Source of the DNA: RUG563 sp045589355
GTDB taxonomy: Bacteria; Bacillota; Clostridia; Christensenellales; Aristaeellaceae
Assembly (NCBI GenBank): GCA_045589355.1
Contig: JAZNOW010000015.1
Coordinates: forward strand, 1 to 62,250
Direction: 5' to 3'
DNA length: 62,250 nucleotides
Shown piece after piece: positions 31,810 to 41,822 of the stretch; within the stretch, counting starts at the first letter, position 1, and each line of letters opens with the position of its first letter. Made by a program: the position numbers and the translations under genes. Below the pieces are notes generated by a model that saw only the letters and a list, made by a program, of their open reading frames with translations, was not told the DNA's origin and made no database searches.

Positions 31810-32228
31810 GCAGGGGGCTTCTCGCCCCCTGTACCCCTCGGCAGGGATATCTCCCTGCACCCGGTTGCGGAAGCGGCTGGCTGGAAGAACGGACAATTTT
31901 CCGCTGTTACAAGCGACAGGCAGAAACCTGTTTGTAAATGCCGATTGTTCCATTGTGCGTCGGAGATGATACTGTCACCCCACGGGCTGGGCGGCTTTCA
32001 GCCGCCTGCCGGATGCTTTTGCATCCGGGGAAAACGAAAAAACGCTGGAGGAGAAAGCAAGCTTTCTCTCACAGCGTTTTTTCGTTTTCATGTAGCCCGT
32101 GGGCACATTTCTTTTCGTTTTCCGGGCATCATGCGGAAACAAGTTTATTTGATCCAATGACTCCATCGCAGAAAGGGTGCAGGGCCAATGGCCTTGCCGG
32201 GGGGTACAGGGGGCGAGGAGCCCCCTGC
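31810..32228. repeat. Structured intergenic element, copy C (complete)
   Basis: Fills the 447-base gene-free gap between the convergent mfd and cyclo-ligase genes. Both ends are inverted copies of GCAGGGGGC..CGCCCCCTGTACCCC followed by a second hairpin (GCAGGG..CCCTGC) and ACCC. The core (31979-32103) is closed by CCCACGGGCT / AGCCCGTGGG and contains three hairpins: GGCGGC / GCCGCC, CCGGATGC / GCATCCGG, and a long stem with AACGCTG / CAGCGTT at its base and GAGAAAGC / GCTTTCTC above, flanked by A-runs and T-runs so it can terminate in both directions. Confidence 0.9.
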
Positions 32229-32246
32229 TCTCGTTCCCTCAAAACA

Positions 32247-32795
32247 CTATTCCGTAACCACATGAGGGATGCGCACATCATGGAGCTCGGTGGGGATATC
32301 CGTTTGCAGAAGCTCCGCCGGGCAGAGGAGGAAAGCGTCGCCTGCGTACCCGGCCAGAAAGCGGTCGTAGTAGCCGCCGCCTTTGCCCAGGCGTTTGCCG
32401 TCTTTGGTGGCGGCAAGGCAGGGGATGAGGGCAAGGTGGATCTGCTCCGGGGAAAGGGAGGGGGCATCCTGGGGCGGTTCCGGAATATTGTAGGCGCCGG
32501 GAGTAAGCTGGGAAAGGGAAGAAATGCGCTTTGCTTCCATGCGGCCGTCTTCCCGGCAAAGGGGCACGCAGAGGGTTTTGCCGTCCTGCAGCACCTGCCG
32601 GATGAGGGGATAAGTATCCGGCTCCTTCCCGTAAGAAACGAAACAGAAAACGGTGCCGGCTTTTTTATACGCTTCCGTTTGCAGGATGCGGCGGCAGATG
32701 GCCCGGCCGGCGGCGGAAAAGTATTCTGGGGGCAGGCTTCCCGCCAGTAAACGGATGCGCCGGCGCATGGCATGTTTTTCTTCTTTGACGGTCAT
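32247..32795 (-). CDS. 5-formyltetrahydrofolate cyclo-ligase
   Basis: A 182-residue enzyme making 5,10-methenyltetrahydrofolate from 5-formyl-THF with ATP. The diagnostic C-terminal motif DGKRLGKGGGYYDRFL is intact, with VFCFVSYGKEPDT and the N-terminal KHAMRRRIRLLAGSLP. AAAGGAGGG lies 8 nt before the ATG. It is a single gene read toward element C, which probably supplies its terminator. Confidence 0.93.
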   Translation of the reverse strand: MTVKEEKHAMRRRIRLLAGSLPPEYFSAAGRAICRRILQTEAYKKAGTVFCFVSYGKEPDTYPLIRQVLQDGKTLCVPLCREDGRMEAKRISSLSQLTPGAYNIPEPPQDAPSLSPEQIHLALIPCLAATKDGKRLGKGGGYYDRFLAGYAGDAFLLCPAELLQTDIPTELHDVRIPHVVTE

Positions 32796-32835
32796 GGGCA
32801 GCCCTCCTTTGTTTCTATTATAAAGGATGTGTCAA

Positions 32836-32868
32836 TAAAAACAGCGCCATGCGGGATGCACGGCGCCG
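32836..32868 (-). terminator. Terminator after the rubrerythrin gene
   Basis: CGGCGCC..GGCGCTG stem with a smaller TGC/GCA extension, followed by TTTTTATTG on the minus strand. Confidence 0.75.
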
Positions 32869-32885
32869 TCTGATGGCAAAAGGGA

Positions 32886-33419
32886 TCAGTAGTTTTCCGC
32901 CTTCAGCTGGAAATAGGCCTTGGGATGGGCGCACACGGGGCACATTTCGGGGGCAGCCTTGCCGATGTGGATGTGGCCGCAGTTGGCGCACTGCCAGATC
33001 ATATCGCCGTCCCGGGAGAACACCAGGCCGCCTTCCACGTTGGAGAGGAGCTTGCGGTAGCGTTCTTCGTGTTCCTTTTCAATTTTGCCCACTTCTTCAA
33101 ACAGGTAGGCGATGTGATCAAAGCCTTCTTCCCGGGCTTCCTTGGCGAAGGTGGCGTACATATCGGTCCATTCGTAGTTTTCGCCTTCGGCTGCGTGGAG
33201 CAGGTTCTGGGGGGTATCGCCGATGCCGCCCAGCAGCTTGAACCAGATCTTGGCATGTTCCTTTTCGTTGTTGGCGGTCTCTTCGAAAATGGAAGCGATC
33301 TGCACATAGCCTTCCTTCTTGGCCTTGGAAGCGAAATAGGTGTACTTGTTGCGGGCCTGGCTTTCGCCGGCAAATGCGTCGCGCAGGTTTTGTTCGGTTT
33401 TGCTGCCTTTCAGTTCCAT
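32886..33419 (-). CDS. Rubrerythrin
   Basis: A 177-residue peroxide-reducing protein of anaerobes: a ferritin-like diiron four-helix domain (about 1-135; AFAGESQARNKYTYFASKA, EETANNEKEHAKIWF, EEVGKIEKEHEERY) and a C-terminal rubredoxin-like Fe(Cys)4 domain (WQCANCGH...PEMCPVCAHP). The start is the ATG with GGAGGATTTTATC upstream; longer frames would extend into the promoter. The leader has a TTATTT-AGC-AAATAA dyad, suggestive of a PerR/Fur-like site (weak). It stands alone and diverges from hrcA. Confidence 0.95.
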   Translation of the reverse strand: MELKGSKTEQNLRDAFAGESQARNKYTYFASKAKKEGYVQIASIFEETANNEKEHAKIWFKLLGGIGDTPQNLLHAAEGENYEWTDMYATFAKEAREEGFDHIAYLFEEVGKIEKEHEERYRKLLSNVEGGLVFSRDGDMIWQCANCGHIHIGKAAPEMCPVCAHPKAYFQLKAENY

Positions 33420-33471
33420 GATAAAATCCTCCTTATTTAGCAAATAAACGAATTTTGTTTCTTTCGTACAT

Positions 33472-33500
33472 AGTATAACACATTTTTCGCCGTTTGAAAC
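33472..33500 (-). promoter_or_regulatory. Promoter of the rubrerythrin gene
   Basis: TATACT with a weak -35 (TTTCAA). Downstream, 33433-33447 holds the short dyad TTATTT-AGC-AAATAA. Confidence 0.5.
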
Positions 33501-33567
33501 AGGGACGCATATTTTTATTTTTTTGCTGTATTCTTTTGAGGGAAAGGGAAATTTTTCGGCAATACTA

Positions 33568-33596
33568 TTGACAACCGGATGGAAGCATGCTATTCT
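33568..33596 (+). promoter_or_regulatory. Promoter of the hrcA-grpE-dnaK-dnaJ operon
   Basis: TTGACA, 17-nt spacer, TATTCT, directly followed by the CIRCE operator. Confidence 0.85.
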
Positions 33597-33606
33597 ATAC
33601 ACGAAG

Positions 33607-33633
33607 TTAGCACTCAACGAACGAGAGTGCTAA
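33607..33633. promoter_or_regulatory. CIRCE operator
   Basis: TTAGCACTC, nine bases, GAGTGCTAA: an exact match to the HrcA-binding CIRCE consensus, just downstream of the -10. Confidence 0.98.
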
Positions 33634-33656
33634 CAAAACCGGAAAGGAGGGGTTCT

Positions 33657-34673
33657 GTGCGGGAAGCAGGGGTGGATGCAAGGAAAAGGCGCATCCTTCA
33701 GGCCATCATTGAGGACTATGTGCTGACTGCCATGCCGGTGGGCAGCAGAACCATCTCCCGTAAGTACGAAACATCCCTGTCCAGTGCCACCATCCGCAAC
33801 GAAATGAGCGACCTGGAAGAAATGGGTTATCTGGCCCAGCCCCATGTATCGGCCGGCCGGGTGCCCAGCCACAAGGCGTACAGGCTGTATGTGGATGGGC
33901 TTTTGCAGGGCGCGGTGGAGCCGGACGAAGAAGCAAGGCAGTATTTTGCCGAGCAGATCCGTCCCATGGAAGACGTGGCGGCGGCAGCGGCCCAGGCCAT
34001 TGCCAAGCTGACCCGCTACACCGCCGTGGTGATGATGCCCAAGCAGCTGGAGCTGAGGGTATCCTGCCTGCAGCTGGTGCCCATGCCCAAGGGGGCGGCG
34101 CTGCTGGTGATCGTCACCGATACCGGCGCCATCCGGGATACGGTGATCCGTGTGAGCGAAAGGCTGGACAGCGACGCGCTGTTTTCCATTTCGCGGCTTT
34201 TGACGGAACGGCTTGCCGGCCGCACGCTGAAGGAAGTGCAGGAAATGCTGGGCGCCTATGCCCGCATGAACGGCCCCGACGCCCGGGTGCTGGAGGGCAT
34301 TGCTTCCCTGGCCCGGCAGATGGAAAAGCAAAGCGCACAGGACACTGTGATCATCGGCGGCTCCCACAACATTCTGAATTATCCCGAGTATTCCGACGTG
34401 GAAAAGGCCCGTGCCTTTCTCACCGCACTGGAAGAAAAGGAGCGGTTCACCAGCCTGCTTGCCCGGCATGATGCGCCCTTTATGGTGCACATCGGCAGCG
34501 AAAGCGATATCCCCGATATGCAGGATTGCGCCATTGTAACGGCAGGCTATCAGGTGGGCAGGGGACACAGGGGCGCCGTGGGCGTGATCGGCCCTTCCCG
34601 GATGCCCTACGCCAAGGTGTTATCCACCCTGGGGGCGGTCAGCCATGTGCTGAGCGATCTTCTGGGAGAATGA
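33657..34673 (+). CDS. hrcA: Heat-inducible transcription repressor HrcA
   Basis: A 338-residue repressor that binds CIRCE and is kept active by GroEL. N-terminal winged HTH (VDARKRRILQAIIEDYVLTAMPVGSRTI, SSATIRNEMSDLEEMGYL) and C-terminal HrcA domain (GVIGPSRMPYAKVLSTL). GTG start with AAAGGAGGGG just upstream; the ATG further up would place the CIRCE element inside the coding region. First gene of the class I heat-shock operon. Confidence 0.96.
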   Translation: MREAGVDARKRRILQAIIEDYVLTAMPVGSRTISRKYETSLSSATIRNEMSDLEEMGYLAQPHVSAGRVPSHKAYRLYVDGLLQGAVEPDEEARQYFAEQIRPMEDVAAAAAQAIAKLTRYTAVVMMPKQLELRVSCLQLVPMPKGAALLVIVTDTGAIRDTVIRVSERLDSDALFSISRLLTERLAGRTLKEVQEMLGAYARMNGPDARVLEGIASLARQMEKQSAQDTVIIGGSHNILNYPEYSDVEKARAFLTALEEKERFTSLLARHDAPFMVHIGSESDIPDMQDCAIVTAGYQVGRGHRGAVGVIGPSRMPYAKVLSTLGAVSHVLSDLLGE

Positions 34674-34699
34674 TAAAAACGGAATGAGGAAAAAAACGT

Positions 34700-35245
34700 A
34701 TGTCTGCGATGAACGAAAAAGAACTGCAGCAGGAAGAAACCCAGATGCCGGAAATGCCGGAAACGGAAGCGGAGCAGGAAATTCAACAGGAAGAAGAACA
34801 GCCTGATGCCCTGACCGCCGCCCAGAACCTGGCGGAAGAGTATCTGAATATGGCCCAGCGGGTGCAGGCGGATTTTGATAATTTCCGCAAGCGCAACAAG
34901 GCTGCCCGGGCCGAAGCCTTCGAAGACGGCGCCCGGGAACTGATCCGCCAGCTTTTGCCGGTGGTGGATAACCTGGAAAGGGCCCTGACCCAGCAAACGG
35001 AAGACGAAAGCTTCAAAACCGGCGTGAACATGATTTACCGGCAGCTGATGGACGTGATGGAAAAGCGGGGCGTGACGGTGATTGACCGGCCCGGCGAAAA
35101 ATTCGATCCCAACCTGGAAAACGCCGTGATGCAGGGCACTGCCGATGAAGGCGAGCCCGGCACTGTATGCACGGTGCTGCAGAAGGGCTACAAAATGGGC
35201 GATTTCGTCCTTCGCCATGCTATGGTGAAAGTGGTAGAGGAATAA
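34700..35245 (+). CDS. grpE: Nucleotide exchange factor GrpE
   Basis: A 181-residue co-chaperone. Acidic Gln/Glu-rich N-terminus, a long helix (about 40-100; YLNMAQRVQADFDNFRKRN) and the C-terminal beta-wing (GEKFDPNLENAVMQG, GDFVLRHAMVKVVEE). It dimerises and drives ADP release from DnaK. TGAGGA lies 9 nt upstream of the ATG. Confidence 0.96.
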   Translation: MSAMNEKELQQEETQMPEMPETEAEQEIQQEEEQPDALTAAQNLAEEYLNMAQRVQADFDNFRKRNKAARAEAFEDGARELIRQLLPVVDNLERALTQQTEDESFKTGVNMIYRQLMDVMEKRGVTVIDRPGEKFDPNLENAVMQGTADEGEPGTVCTVLQKGYKMGDFVLRHAMVKVVEE

Positions 35246-35316
35246 TTCAGAATGAAGAATTCAGAATTTGAATCATCATTCAATTCTTAATTCTGAACTC
35301 TTAATTCTTAATTATA
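35246..35316. repeat. AT-rich inverted repeat between grpE and dnaK
   Basis: TTCAGAATGAAGAATT pairs with AATTCTTAATTCTGAA (15 of 16), followed by a further partial copy CTCTTAATTCTTAATT. Base composition is very unlike the neighbouring genes, suggesting a small inserted palindromic repeat. Confidence 0.75.
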
Positions 35317-35365
35317 AAAAGAACAACAATCTGAAATGACAGAACGAATATGGAGGAAATGAATT

Positions 35366-37183
<1,818 letters not shown>

Positions 37184-37197
37184 GATGTGAGTTTACT

Positions 37198-37251
37198 GGG
37201 GAAAACCATTCTTTGAAGGCCAAAGAACGGTTTTCCCCAGACCCCTTTCCA
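37198..37251. repeat. Long hairpin after dnaK
   Basis: CTGGGGAAAACC..GGTTTTCCCCAG with inner TTCTTTG / CAAAGAA, then ACCCCTTTCC. Same architecture as the hairpins flanking tpiA. It has no T-run and may act as a 3' end barrier for dnaK mRNA. Confidence 0.8.
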
Positions 37252-37315
37252 AGAAAGCCGGAGAAGAAGGAACAATTTGGTACTTCCTTTCGTTGTTTAT
37301 CGGGAGGGATGAAGA

Positions 37316-37951
37316 ATGAAAAAATTGTCGATTGTACCGGTGATGCTGCTTGTGTTTTCCTTGCTTCTTTGTTCTGCGGCTTCTGCAGCAACCACCCTGA
37401 TGCCCGTGGCAACGGAAATCGACCCGGAGCATCTGGAAAAGACGGTGTGCTATGCCCGCATCCTTGGCTATAATGAAGTGGAAAATACTTTGACCGTGGA
37501 ATTGATTGCCCCTGAAATATTTTCGCTGGAAATACTGGCACTTCAGGAGGGCGACAGCATCTATACCGGCGGCAAAGAAGTTTTGATTGAATCAATCCCG
37601 CCAACGGATTGGTGCGCCAGCATCCTATTCAATGATGGGGATTTGTTTTTCTCTCAGGAACGGGATATCTTTTACAGAATGGCAGATGAAGATAATTATT
37701 TGTGGAATGTCATTGCTGTCATTGAATGTCCGGTAAAGGAAAACCTGCTGTTCCTGGACTATGTTGATGAAACCATCGGTTTCACGATGGAGCTTCCTGC
37801 GGTGTTTGACACAGAAGAACTGATTGCAAAAATGCTGGCTGAACAGACATCGGATGAGTACTCCATTGATTTTTCGACCGACAATGTTTGTGTCATTTTT
37901 GACAGCGAAGGTAATTTGTCTGCGATTCATCGGATTAGTTTACGGTGGTAA
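37316..37951 (+). CDS. Secreted protein of unknown function inside the heat-shock operon
   Basis: A 211-residue protein with an evident signal peptide (MKKLSIVPVMLLVFSLLLCS..ASAA) and no recognised domain. Mature part is acidic, with beta-rich patterns (YARILGYNEVENTLTVELIAP, CVIFDSEGNLSAIHRI). GGGAGG precedes the ATG. Its base composition is visibly more AT-rich than dnaK and dnaJ on either side, and it is preceded by a repeat-type hairpin, so it may be a late insertion. No promoter of its own was seen. Residue 19 (LLLCSA) could be a weak lipobox, but a type I signal peptide fits better. Confidence 0.7.
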   Translation: MKKLSIVPVMLLVFSLLLCSAASAATTLMPVATEIDPEHLEKTVCYARILGYNEVENTLTVELIAPEIFSLEILALQEGDSIYTGGKEVLIESIPPTDWCASILFNDGDLFFSQERDIFYRMADEDNYLWNVIAVIECPVKENLLFLDYVDETIGFTMELPAVFDTEELIAKMLAEQTSDEYSIDFSTDNVCVIFDSEGNLSAIHRISLRW

Positions 37952-37987
37952 TACAAAACCTCAATAAAAATGTGAGTGGAAGAGACA

Positions 37988-39121
37988 ATGGCGACAAAAC
38001 GTGATTATTACGAAGTGCTGGGGGTTCAAAAGAACGCCACAGCCGATGAGATCAAAAAGGCCTACCGTAAAAAGGCCAAGGAATGCCATCCCGACCTGCA
38101 TCCCAACGACAAGGAAGCGGAAGAGCGTTTCAAGGAGTTGAACGAAGCCAACGAAGTGCTGTCCGATGCCGACAAGCGGGCCCGGTACGACCAGTTCGGC
38201 CACGAAGGCCCCAACATGGGCGGCTTTGGCGGCGGTGCCGGCGGCTTTGGCGGGTTCGACTTTGGCGGCATGGGCGGTATGGGCGATATTTTCGACCAGC
38301 TCTTTGGCGGCATGGGCGGCGCCCAGCGCAGAAACGGCCCCCAGCAGGGCAACGATTTGCGCTACGACCTGCGCATTTCCTTTGAGGAAGCCGTTTTCGG
38401 CTGCGAAAAATCCTTCGAATTCACCCGTAATGAAAATTGCGACCAGTGCCACGGCAGCGGCGCCAAGCCCGGCACCCAGCCCCAGGTGTGCCCGGTGTGT
38501 AAAGGCACGGGCCAGGTGCGGGTATCCGGTGGGTTCATGGTGAGCGTGCGGCCCTGTTCCAACTGCGGCGGCACGGGCAAGATCATCCAGGAAAAGTGCC
38601 CCGGCTGCGGCGGCATCGGCCGTGTGCGCAGAAAGCGGACGGCCACGGTGAAAGTGCCGGCCGGCATTGACAACGGCCAGACCATCGTGATGAACGGCCA
38701 GGGCGAGCCCGGGCGCAACGGCGGCCCCAACGGCGATCTGTACATTTCCGTTACGGTACGGCCCCATAAGCTGTTCAAGCGGGACGGGCTGAACCTGCAT
38801 CTGGATTTGCCCATTTCCTTTACCCAGGCGGCCCTGGGCGCCGATATCGACGTGCCCACCATCGACGGCAAAACCACCTCCTTCCGCATTCCCGAGGGCA
38901 CCCAGAACGATACGGAATTCCGCATCAAGGGCCAGGGCGTGCAGCAGCTGCGCAGCACCTACAAGGGCGATTTGATCCTGCATATCCGGGTGGAAGTGCC
39001 CCGGAAGCTGAACGAAAAGCAGAAGGATTTGCTGCGTGAATTTGAAAAGGAAACCACCGGCCGGGAATACGAAAAGCAAAAAACCTTCCTGGACAAAATG
39101 AAAGACATTTTCAATGCATAA
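37988..39121 (+). CDS. dnaJ: Chaperone DnaJ (Hsp40)
   Basis: A 377-residue type I DnaJ: J domain with HPD (ECHPDLHP), Gly/Phe-rich region (about 75-115), four zinc repeats (CDQCHGSG, CPVCKGTG, CSNCGGTG, CPGCGGIG) and the C-terminal substrate-binding domains. Stimulates DnaK ATPase. The ATG is preferred over an in-frame GTG four codons upstream because ATKRDYYEVLGV is then at the N-terminus. Terminator follows. Confidence 0.97.
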   Translation: MATKRDYYEVLGVQKNATADEIKKAYRKKAKECHPDLHPNDKEAEERFKELNEANEVLSDADKRARYDQFGHEGPNMGGFGGGAGGFGGFDFGGMGGMGDIFDQLFGGMGGAQRRNGPQQGNDLRYDLRISFEEAVFGCEKSFEFTRNENCDQCHGSGAKPGTQPQVCPVCKGTGQVRVSGGFMVSVRPCSNCGGTGKIIQEKCPGCGGIGRVRRKRTATVKVPAGIDNGQTIVMNGQGEPGRNGGPNGDLYISVTVRPHKLFKRDGLNLHLDLPISFTQAALGADIDVPTIDGKTTSFRIPEGTQNDTEFRIKGQGVQQLRSTYKGDLILHIRVEVPRKLNEKQKDLLREFEKETTGREYEKQKTFLDKMKDIFNA

Positions 39122-39126
39122 GCAAA

Positions 39127-39154
39127 GAGCCTCCTGAAACCAGGGGGCTTTTTT
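39127..39154 (+). terminator. Terminator of the heat-shock operon
   Basis: AGCCTCCTG / CAGGGGGCT stem with six T residues. Confidence 0.9.
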
Positions 39155-39163
39155 GATGCGTTC

Positions 39164-39193
39164 TTGACAGGGGTTGGCCGGGAATGGTATATT
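39164..39193 (+). promoter_or_regulatory. Promoter of the coiled-coil protein gene
   Basis: TTGACA, 18-nt spacer, TATATT. Confidence 0.75.
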
Positions 39194-39229
39194 TTTGTGT
39201 AGACTATGTACGTTTGAGGATGTGATCCC

Positions 39230-40639
39230 GTGGAGAAGACAAAAGGCGGAAAAACGGGCTTGATGATATTGGCCGCGCTTGTGGCGGTGGGGCTGTTGAT
39301 CTTTGGCATGAGCATGATGCTGGAACGTGACCGCAGCAAAGGGTCATTGTCTGCCACCCAGAAAAAGCTGGAGGCAGCCAATGTGCAATCGGCGGCGCTT
39401 ACTACGGAAGTGAATGAATGGTCCCAGCGGGCTCTGACGGCGGAAGAGACGCTTGACACGGTGCAGGCGGAGCTGGAAAATGTGAAGGGCGAAAATGCCC
39501 GGCTGACCCAGCAGGTGGCTGCGCTGGAAGCGGAGCAGGAAAGCATGGCGGGCCGGCTGGATGAAACCAACCAGTCGCTGGACACCCTGAAAACGGAAAA
39601 TGCCGCCCTGTGGGAAGCCTATACGGCAGCCGACAGCGCCAAAGCAGAAGCCGTGACGGACGGTACGCAAACCAAAGCTGCCCTGACCGATGCGCAAAAG
39701 GAGCTGGATGCTGCGCAGAAAAAAATAGAGGGTCTCACCGTTCAGCTGGAAACAAGCCAGGCAGAAGGAGCGGCACTGGAGGAAAAGCTGGTGGAAACCC
39801 AGCAAACCCTCTCCTCCGTACAGGCAGAACGGACGGCGGCATCGGCCCAGCGGGATGAGGCACTGCAGTCCCTGGCCGCTGCCCAGGCATCCCTTGCCCA
39901 GGCGGAAGAAGGCAGGGCTGCGGCGGAGAATGCGCTGGCCCGGAAAGAAGCGGAATACAGCGCCCTGCAATTGGAGCATCAGGAAACGTCCGCCCGTCTG
40001 ACGGAGGCGGAAAACACCATTCTTGGGATGCAGGAGGAAGCCCGGCGGGCACAGGCTGAACTGGAGGAAGCAAATGCCCTCTATGCACAGACCCAGATGC
40101 AGCTGGAAGATGCGCTGGAGAATTTGACGGCGGCCCGAAATGAACTGGCAGTGGCCCGGGAAGCAGCGGAACTTTCGGCGGATGACGGCATAGTGGTGCC
40201 GCTGGGCACCTGGGTGATGGAGCCCTACACCTTCGAAGTGCCGGACCATGTGATGATGCAGCAGGATACCGAAGGCGGCTGGCATTTCTACTATGACGAA
40301 GCGGGCAGCGTGCTTTCCTGCGCCCGGGTGACCAACCCGGCCTACCTGGACGGGGGCGCCGTGCTGCAGATGTATACCGATACCGTCAACCAGCTGGCGG
40401 AAGCGCTGGGGGTTGACGGCAGCCAGGCCGTCTACACGCCGGTCACCATCAACGGCAGGCAGGCATTGCTGGCGGAGTATACGATGGGGGATATGACCCT
40501 GACGGTGCTGCAGTATTGCCACGACGGCGTGAACACCCTGATCGCCTCCTTTACCGACGTGAGCGAAGGGCGCACGCTGGCCCGGCCGGTGATGGAAAAA
40601 ATGATGGATTCGCTGGTGTATCTGCCCGATGAAATGTGA
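39230..40639 (+). CDS. Membrane-anchored coiled-coil protein
   Basis: A 469-residue protein: N-terminal transmembrane helix (GLMILAALVAVGLLIFGMSMM), a long continuous coiled coil (about 35-315, rich in Ala, Glu, Gln, Lys heptads) and a globular C-terminal domain (about 325-469; WVMEPYTFEVPDHVMM, MEKMMDSLVYLP) of unknown fold. Starts with GTG, preceded by GAGG at 9 nt. Probably a cell-envelope sensor or spacer that reaches outside the membrane; no known family recognised. The radical SAM gene follows after 13 nt and shares the operon. Confidence 0.8.
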   Translation: MEKTKGGKTGLMILAALVAVGLLIFGMSMMLERDRSKGSLSATQKKLEAANVQSAALTTEVNEWSQRALTAEETLDTVQAELENVKGENARLTQQVAALEAEQESMAGRLDETNQSLDTLKTENAALWEAYTAADSAKAEAVTDGTQTKAALTDAQKELDAAQKKIEGLTVQLETSQAEGAALEEKLVETQQTLSSVQAERTAASAQRDEALQSLAAAQASLAQAEEGRAAAENALARKEAEYSALQLEHQETSARLTEAENTILGMQEEARRAQAELEEANALYAQTQMQLEDALENLTAARNELAVAREAAELSADDGIVVPLGTWVMEPYTFEVPDHVMMQQDTEGGWHFYYDEAGSVLSCARVTNPAYLDGGAVLQMYTDTVNQLAEALGVDGSQAVYTPVTINGRQALLAEYTMGDMTLTVLQYCHDGVNTLIASFTDVSEGRTLARPVMEKMMDSLVYLPDEM

Positions 40640-40652
40640 GTAGGTGAATCGT

Positions 40653-41777
40653 ATGAAAATTTCCAAACGCGATGCATATATGTGGTATTCCTTTTTTGCT
40701 CAGCTGCCGGAGGATGAACCCATCCTGCCCCGGCAGATGGAAATTGCCTGGGCGGTGATTTCCCAGATCGAGGAAGCGGTGGAAGCGGAAAACGAAAAGC
40801 TGCTTCAGCAGATTCCCGGGCTGAAAAGCCAGCAGGGGCGCACCTTCTATGTGGGGCCGGATGAAAAATTCCCCGGGGGATGCAAGTCCTGCCTGCTGGG
40901 CACGGGCCTGAGTGCGGTGCGCAAGACCAACCGCTGCAACATCAACTGCAAATTCTGCTATAATTACGGGGAAATGGAAGACCAGCCCCCCATTGGCGAA
41001 AACATGTGGGAGATTGGGGGCACCAAGTTCCGCACCCAGGATATTCCGCTGCTTCTTTCCATCCAGAAAAAGCCCACCGGCATCGCCTATGTGTACCTGG
41101 AACCCTTTATGGAAATTGAGAAATACTACCCGGTGGTGAAAATGTTCAGCGATGCCGGGGTGCACCAGCATCTCTATACCAACGGCACCCTCTGCACCGA
41201 AGAAAACCTGAAAGCACTGGGGGAACACGGCCTCAACGAACTGCGCTTCAACCTGGGCGCCACCAACTGCGCCGACCGGGTGATCGACTTTATCGGCATG
41301 GCGAAAAAGTACATCAAAAAAGTGGGCATCGAAACCCCCATGACCCCGGAATTTTTTGAAACCTTTATGCAGAAGAAGGATAAAATCCTGGCTACCGGGC
41401 TGGATTTCATCAACTGTGCCGAACTGCACCTGAACGCCAACAACATTGAAAACTATGCCGGGGAAAGCATGTACATGAGCCGGCACGGCTACGTGTCGCC
41501 CATCTGGAGCCGGCAGCTGACGCTGCGATTCATGCGCACGGCGGCGGAAGAAAACTGGCCCATCGTGGTGCACGATTGCAGCAACCGCACCAAATTCCTG
41601 CGCAACCTGCACATGAAGGCCGGCGAGGGCAGCTGGTTCGGGGACAGCGGCTACCAGATGGAATTTGACCGGATCCCCTTCGATGCATTCCTGCCCACGC
41701 TGGAAGATGAAAACTTCCTTTTCCTTACCGAGGAGGAACTGCCGGAAGGCTATCGTCCCGGGGATATTGTGCTGTAA
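40653..41777 (+). CDS. Radical SAM protein of unknown function
   Basis: A 374-residue enzyme with the 4Fe-4S SAM-binding motif RCNINCKFCYNY (Cys95, Cys99, Cys102) and an extra CKSC pair (Cys77, Cys80) just before it. The TIM-barrel body follows (YVYLEPFMEIEKYYPVVKM, LYTNGT, ELRFNLGATN). No SPASM-type Cys cluster at the C-terminus. Starts at an ATG with TAGGTGA upstream. Substrate unknown: no candidate peptide precursor gene is adjacent, and the neighbours are a coiled-coil protein and an SDR oxidoreductase. Confidence 0.85.
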   Translation: MKISKRDAYMWYSFFAQLPEDEPILPRQMEIAWAVISQIEEAVEAENEKLLQQIPGLKSQQGRTFYVGPDEKFPGGCKSCLLGTGLSAVRKTNRCNINCKFCYNYGEMEDQPPIGENMWEIGGTKFRTQDIPLLLSIQKKPTGIAYVYLEPFMEIEKYYPVVKMFSDAGVHQHLYTNGTLCTEENLKALGEHGLNELRFNLGATNCADRVIDFIGMAKKYIKKVGIETPMTPEFFETFMQKKDKILATGLDFINCAELHLNANNIENYAGESMYMSRHGYVSPIWSRQLTLRFMRTAAEENWPIVVHDCSNRTKFLRNLHMKAGEGSWFGDSGYQMEFDRIPFDAFLPTLEDENFLFLTEEELPEGYRPGDIVL

Positions 41778-41782
41778 AAAAC

Positions 41783-41810
41783 AAGGCAGTCTGTTCGGGC
41801 TGCCTTTTTT
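41783..41810 (+). terminator. Terminator after the radical SAM gene
   Basis: AGGCAG / CTGCCT stem with six T residues, ending just before the SDR ribosome site. Confidence 0.8.
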
Positions 41811-41822
41811 CATGGAGGAAAT

